Assembly (NCBI RefSeq): GCF_005116735.1
Contig: NZ_SWDB01000003.1
Coordinates: 62,001-126,000, forward strand
Source: Thalassotalea mangrovi
GTDB lineage: Bacteria > Pseudomonadota > Gammaproteobacteria > Enterobacterales > Alteromonadaceae
DNA: 64,000 bases
Direction of reading: 5' to 3'
The notes beneath the pieces are model-generated. The model made no database searches. It worked only from the letters and a program-made list of their open reading frames with translations, and was not told the DNA's origin. Position numbers and translations under genes: made by a program. Below, one piece after another: positions 62,758 to 64,000 of the stretch (the stretch's first letter is position 1; each line of letters opens with the position of its first letter).

Positions 62758-64000
62758 ATGAAAAGGATCACTAAGATCATTTTACCAATAATCTTCGCTG
62801 GCGTCATTTCTGGTTGTAATGACGATGATGATGACGTCACCATTACCCCGATTGAACCACCTGCTCCACAATCAATGGTTCGGGTAATTCACGGCTCTCC
62901 GGATGCCCCTGCGGTTAACGTGCTCGCCGGCGGCACTGTTGTTGACGAATTGGCTGGAATCGATTTTGCCGTGGGTTCAGGCTTCCTGTCGCTTGATGCA
63001 GGCACCTATCCTATCGCCGTCGAGGCAATTCTTGCAGATGACAGCACGACCCAGGTACTCGATTTGGGCGATGTCGAATTGATGGCTGATACTGAATACA
63101 CCGTGTTTGCACACGGCACAGTAACCAACATGGATTTAGCACCAGCAGTGATTTCCAATCCAGTTTCTGCAGTCGGCGATGGTAATATCCGTGTGCAGGT
63201 ATTACACGGCTCTTCGATTGCACCTATGGTCGATTTACATATAACAGGGGCAGAAGATGATCTTGGCGAACCACTTGCGACACTTGCTTACGGTGATGTT
63301 ACCGGTCAGGTTGAAGTGCCGGCAGGTGTTTACCGAGTGCGCCTTGTTGTTGCCGAAGGTGAGAGCATGGGTGCCGTTGCTTTTGATGCGGTGTTGCCTG
63401 AACTGTCAGCTGGTGCAGATTTGTTTGTGGCCGCTACGACCAATACTGGAGTACCAACCTCTCCGGTATTCCTGTTGGCAAATGACGGAACCGATACTCT
63501 GAAAATCATTGACGATCGCACTCAGGCCTGGGTTCGGGTTGTCCATGCAGCGGCAGATGTGCCAAATGTCGATATTTTAGTCGATGGCAACAAAATAAAT
63601 GCACTAAGCAACGCACCATTTACCGGCGTGACCGGAAATGTTGCGGTCGATGCTGGTTCCTACATGGTGGATACCGTATTAACGTCGGACAATAGTGTCG
63701 TCGGAATTAGCGATCAACTGATGCTCGAAGCAGACATGAAATATACCGTCAATGCCGTTGGCACTCTCGATGCTAACGATGATGCTGCCCTGGAATACTA
63801 TGTTCAGGTCGATGATGGACGCATGGTTGCGACCGAAGCTCAGGTACGATTAACCCATGCGCATCCTTCAGTGGGGAATGTTGACATATACGTAACCGCC
63901 GATGGTGATATCAGCAATGCGGAACCGGTTTGGATGGATGTACCTTATCAAGCCGACACCGGATTTGTATCACTACCTCCTGGTGATTATGTTGTCCAGG
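62758..64000 (+). CDS. DUF4397-repeat lipoprotein, 3' end outside window
   Basis: An ATG at 62758 with AAGAGGA 7-8 bases upstream opens a frame that continues to the window edge (414 residues visible). The signal ends in a lipobox (VISGC, Cys 20) followed by an acidic stretch of Asp. The rest consists of repeats that each begin with a VRVIHGSPDAPAVNV-like motif: at about residues 42, 143, 260 and 362 (variants VQVLHGSSIAP, VRVVHAAADVP, VRLTHAHPS). This is DUF4397, a beta-rich extracellular domain of unknown role. The protein is probably surface or periplasmic. It is separated from nagX by 189 bases and may not belong to that operon. Confidence 0.88.
   Translation, partial: MKRITKIILPIIFAGVISGCNDDDDDVTITPIEPPAPQSMVRVIHGSPDAPAVNVLAGGTVVDELAGIDFAVGSGFLSLDAGTYPIAVEAILADDSTTQVLDLGDVELMADTEYTVFAHGTVTNMDLAPAVISNPVSAVGDGNIRVQVLHGSSIAPMVDLHITGAEDDLGEPLATLAYGDVTGQVEVPAGVYRVRLVVAEGESMGAVAFDAVLPELSAGADLFVAATTNTGVPTSPVFLLANDGTDTLKIIDDRTQAWVRVVHAAADVPNVDILVDGNKINALSNAPFTGVTGNVAVDAGSYMVDTVLTSDNSVVGISDQLMLEADMKYTVNAVGTLDANDDAALEYYVQVDDGRMVATEAQVRLTHAHPSVGNVDIYVTADGDISNAEPVWMDVPYQADTGFVSLPPGDYVVQ

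Overview
The window looks like a chromosomal segment of a marine gammaproteobacterium of the order Alteromonadales (Alteromonadaceae, Idiomarinaceae or Colwelliaceae type). The evidence is the mix of families: YlqF, YajQ, proteobacterial GshA, MipA/OmpV with DUF3019 and a two-component system, TonB receptors next to tryptophan halogenase-like genes, and many sodium-coupled transporters. I cannot name the genus from sequence alone. I saw no phage, integrase, CRISPR array or intact insertion sequence.

Layout. Positions 1-8.7 kb hold housekeeping genes: the end of a small membrane protein, YlqF GTPase, a HIT protein, PanE, YajQ, an NSS-type sodium symporter, a pseudouridine synthase, gshA with a TTG start, a tRNA-binding protein, a cupin and a membrane protein. 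From 8.7 to 9.5 kb lies a repeat-rich gap with an orphan terminator, ending in tRNA-Leu(CAG). From 9.8 to 23 kb is a copper/silver detoxification cluster: a His/Cys-rich secreted protein, DUF411, a CusC-B-A type efflux system, a PepSY-2Fe-2S-FAD reductase, CopA, a cupredoxin-like protein and an unknown secreted protein. Here the RND pump itself carries an extra C-terminal PepSY-type membrane module, and the next gene fuses the same kind of module to an NqrF-like reductase. From 23.2 to 31.7 kb are ion transporters (NhaA, MgtC-like, SLC13, CPA1), an encapsulin-type ferritin without an encapsulin, an MsbA-like ABC exporter and a VF530 protein. From 32 to 45.4 kb are a glycosyltransferase/sulfotransferase pair, a hydrolase, Idi, a HiPIP, a coupled GCS2-like ligase/AstE-like deacylase pair, a short MITE-like element, a YbaK deacylase, a phospholipase D-like lipoprotein, and a mipA-DUF3019-response regulator-kinase operon.

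From 46.6 to 62.6 kb is a peptidoglycan amino-sugar (MurNAc-GlcNAc) utilisation locus: an RpiR/MurR-type regulator, a TonB receptor, two halogenase-like flavoproteins, secreted NamZ exo-muramidase, a kinase-MurQ fusion, an SSS symporter, lipoprotein NagZ and NagX. The inferred route is TonB uptake or surface contact, then exo-digestion in the periplasm by NamZ and NagZ, sodium-coupled import, phosphorylation and lactyl-ether cleavage to GlcNAc-6-phosphate. The same 11-base palindrome (AATAAATTATT) lies in front of the regulator, between the receptor and the first halogenase, and between the symporter and nagZ, which suggests one local regulon. The window ends inside a lipoprotein made of DUF4397 repeats.
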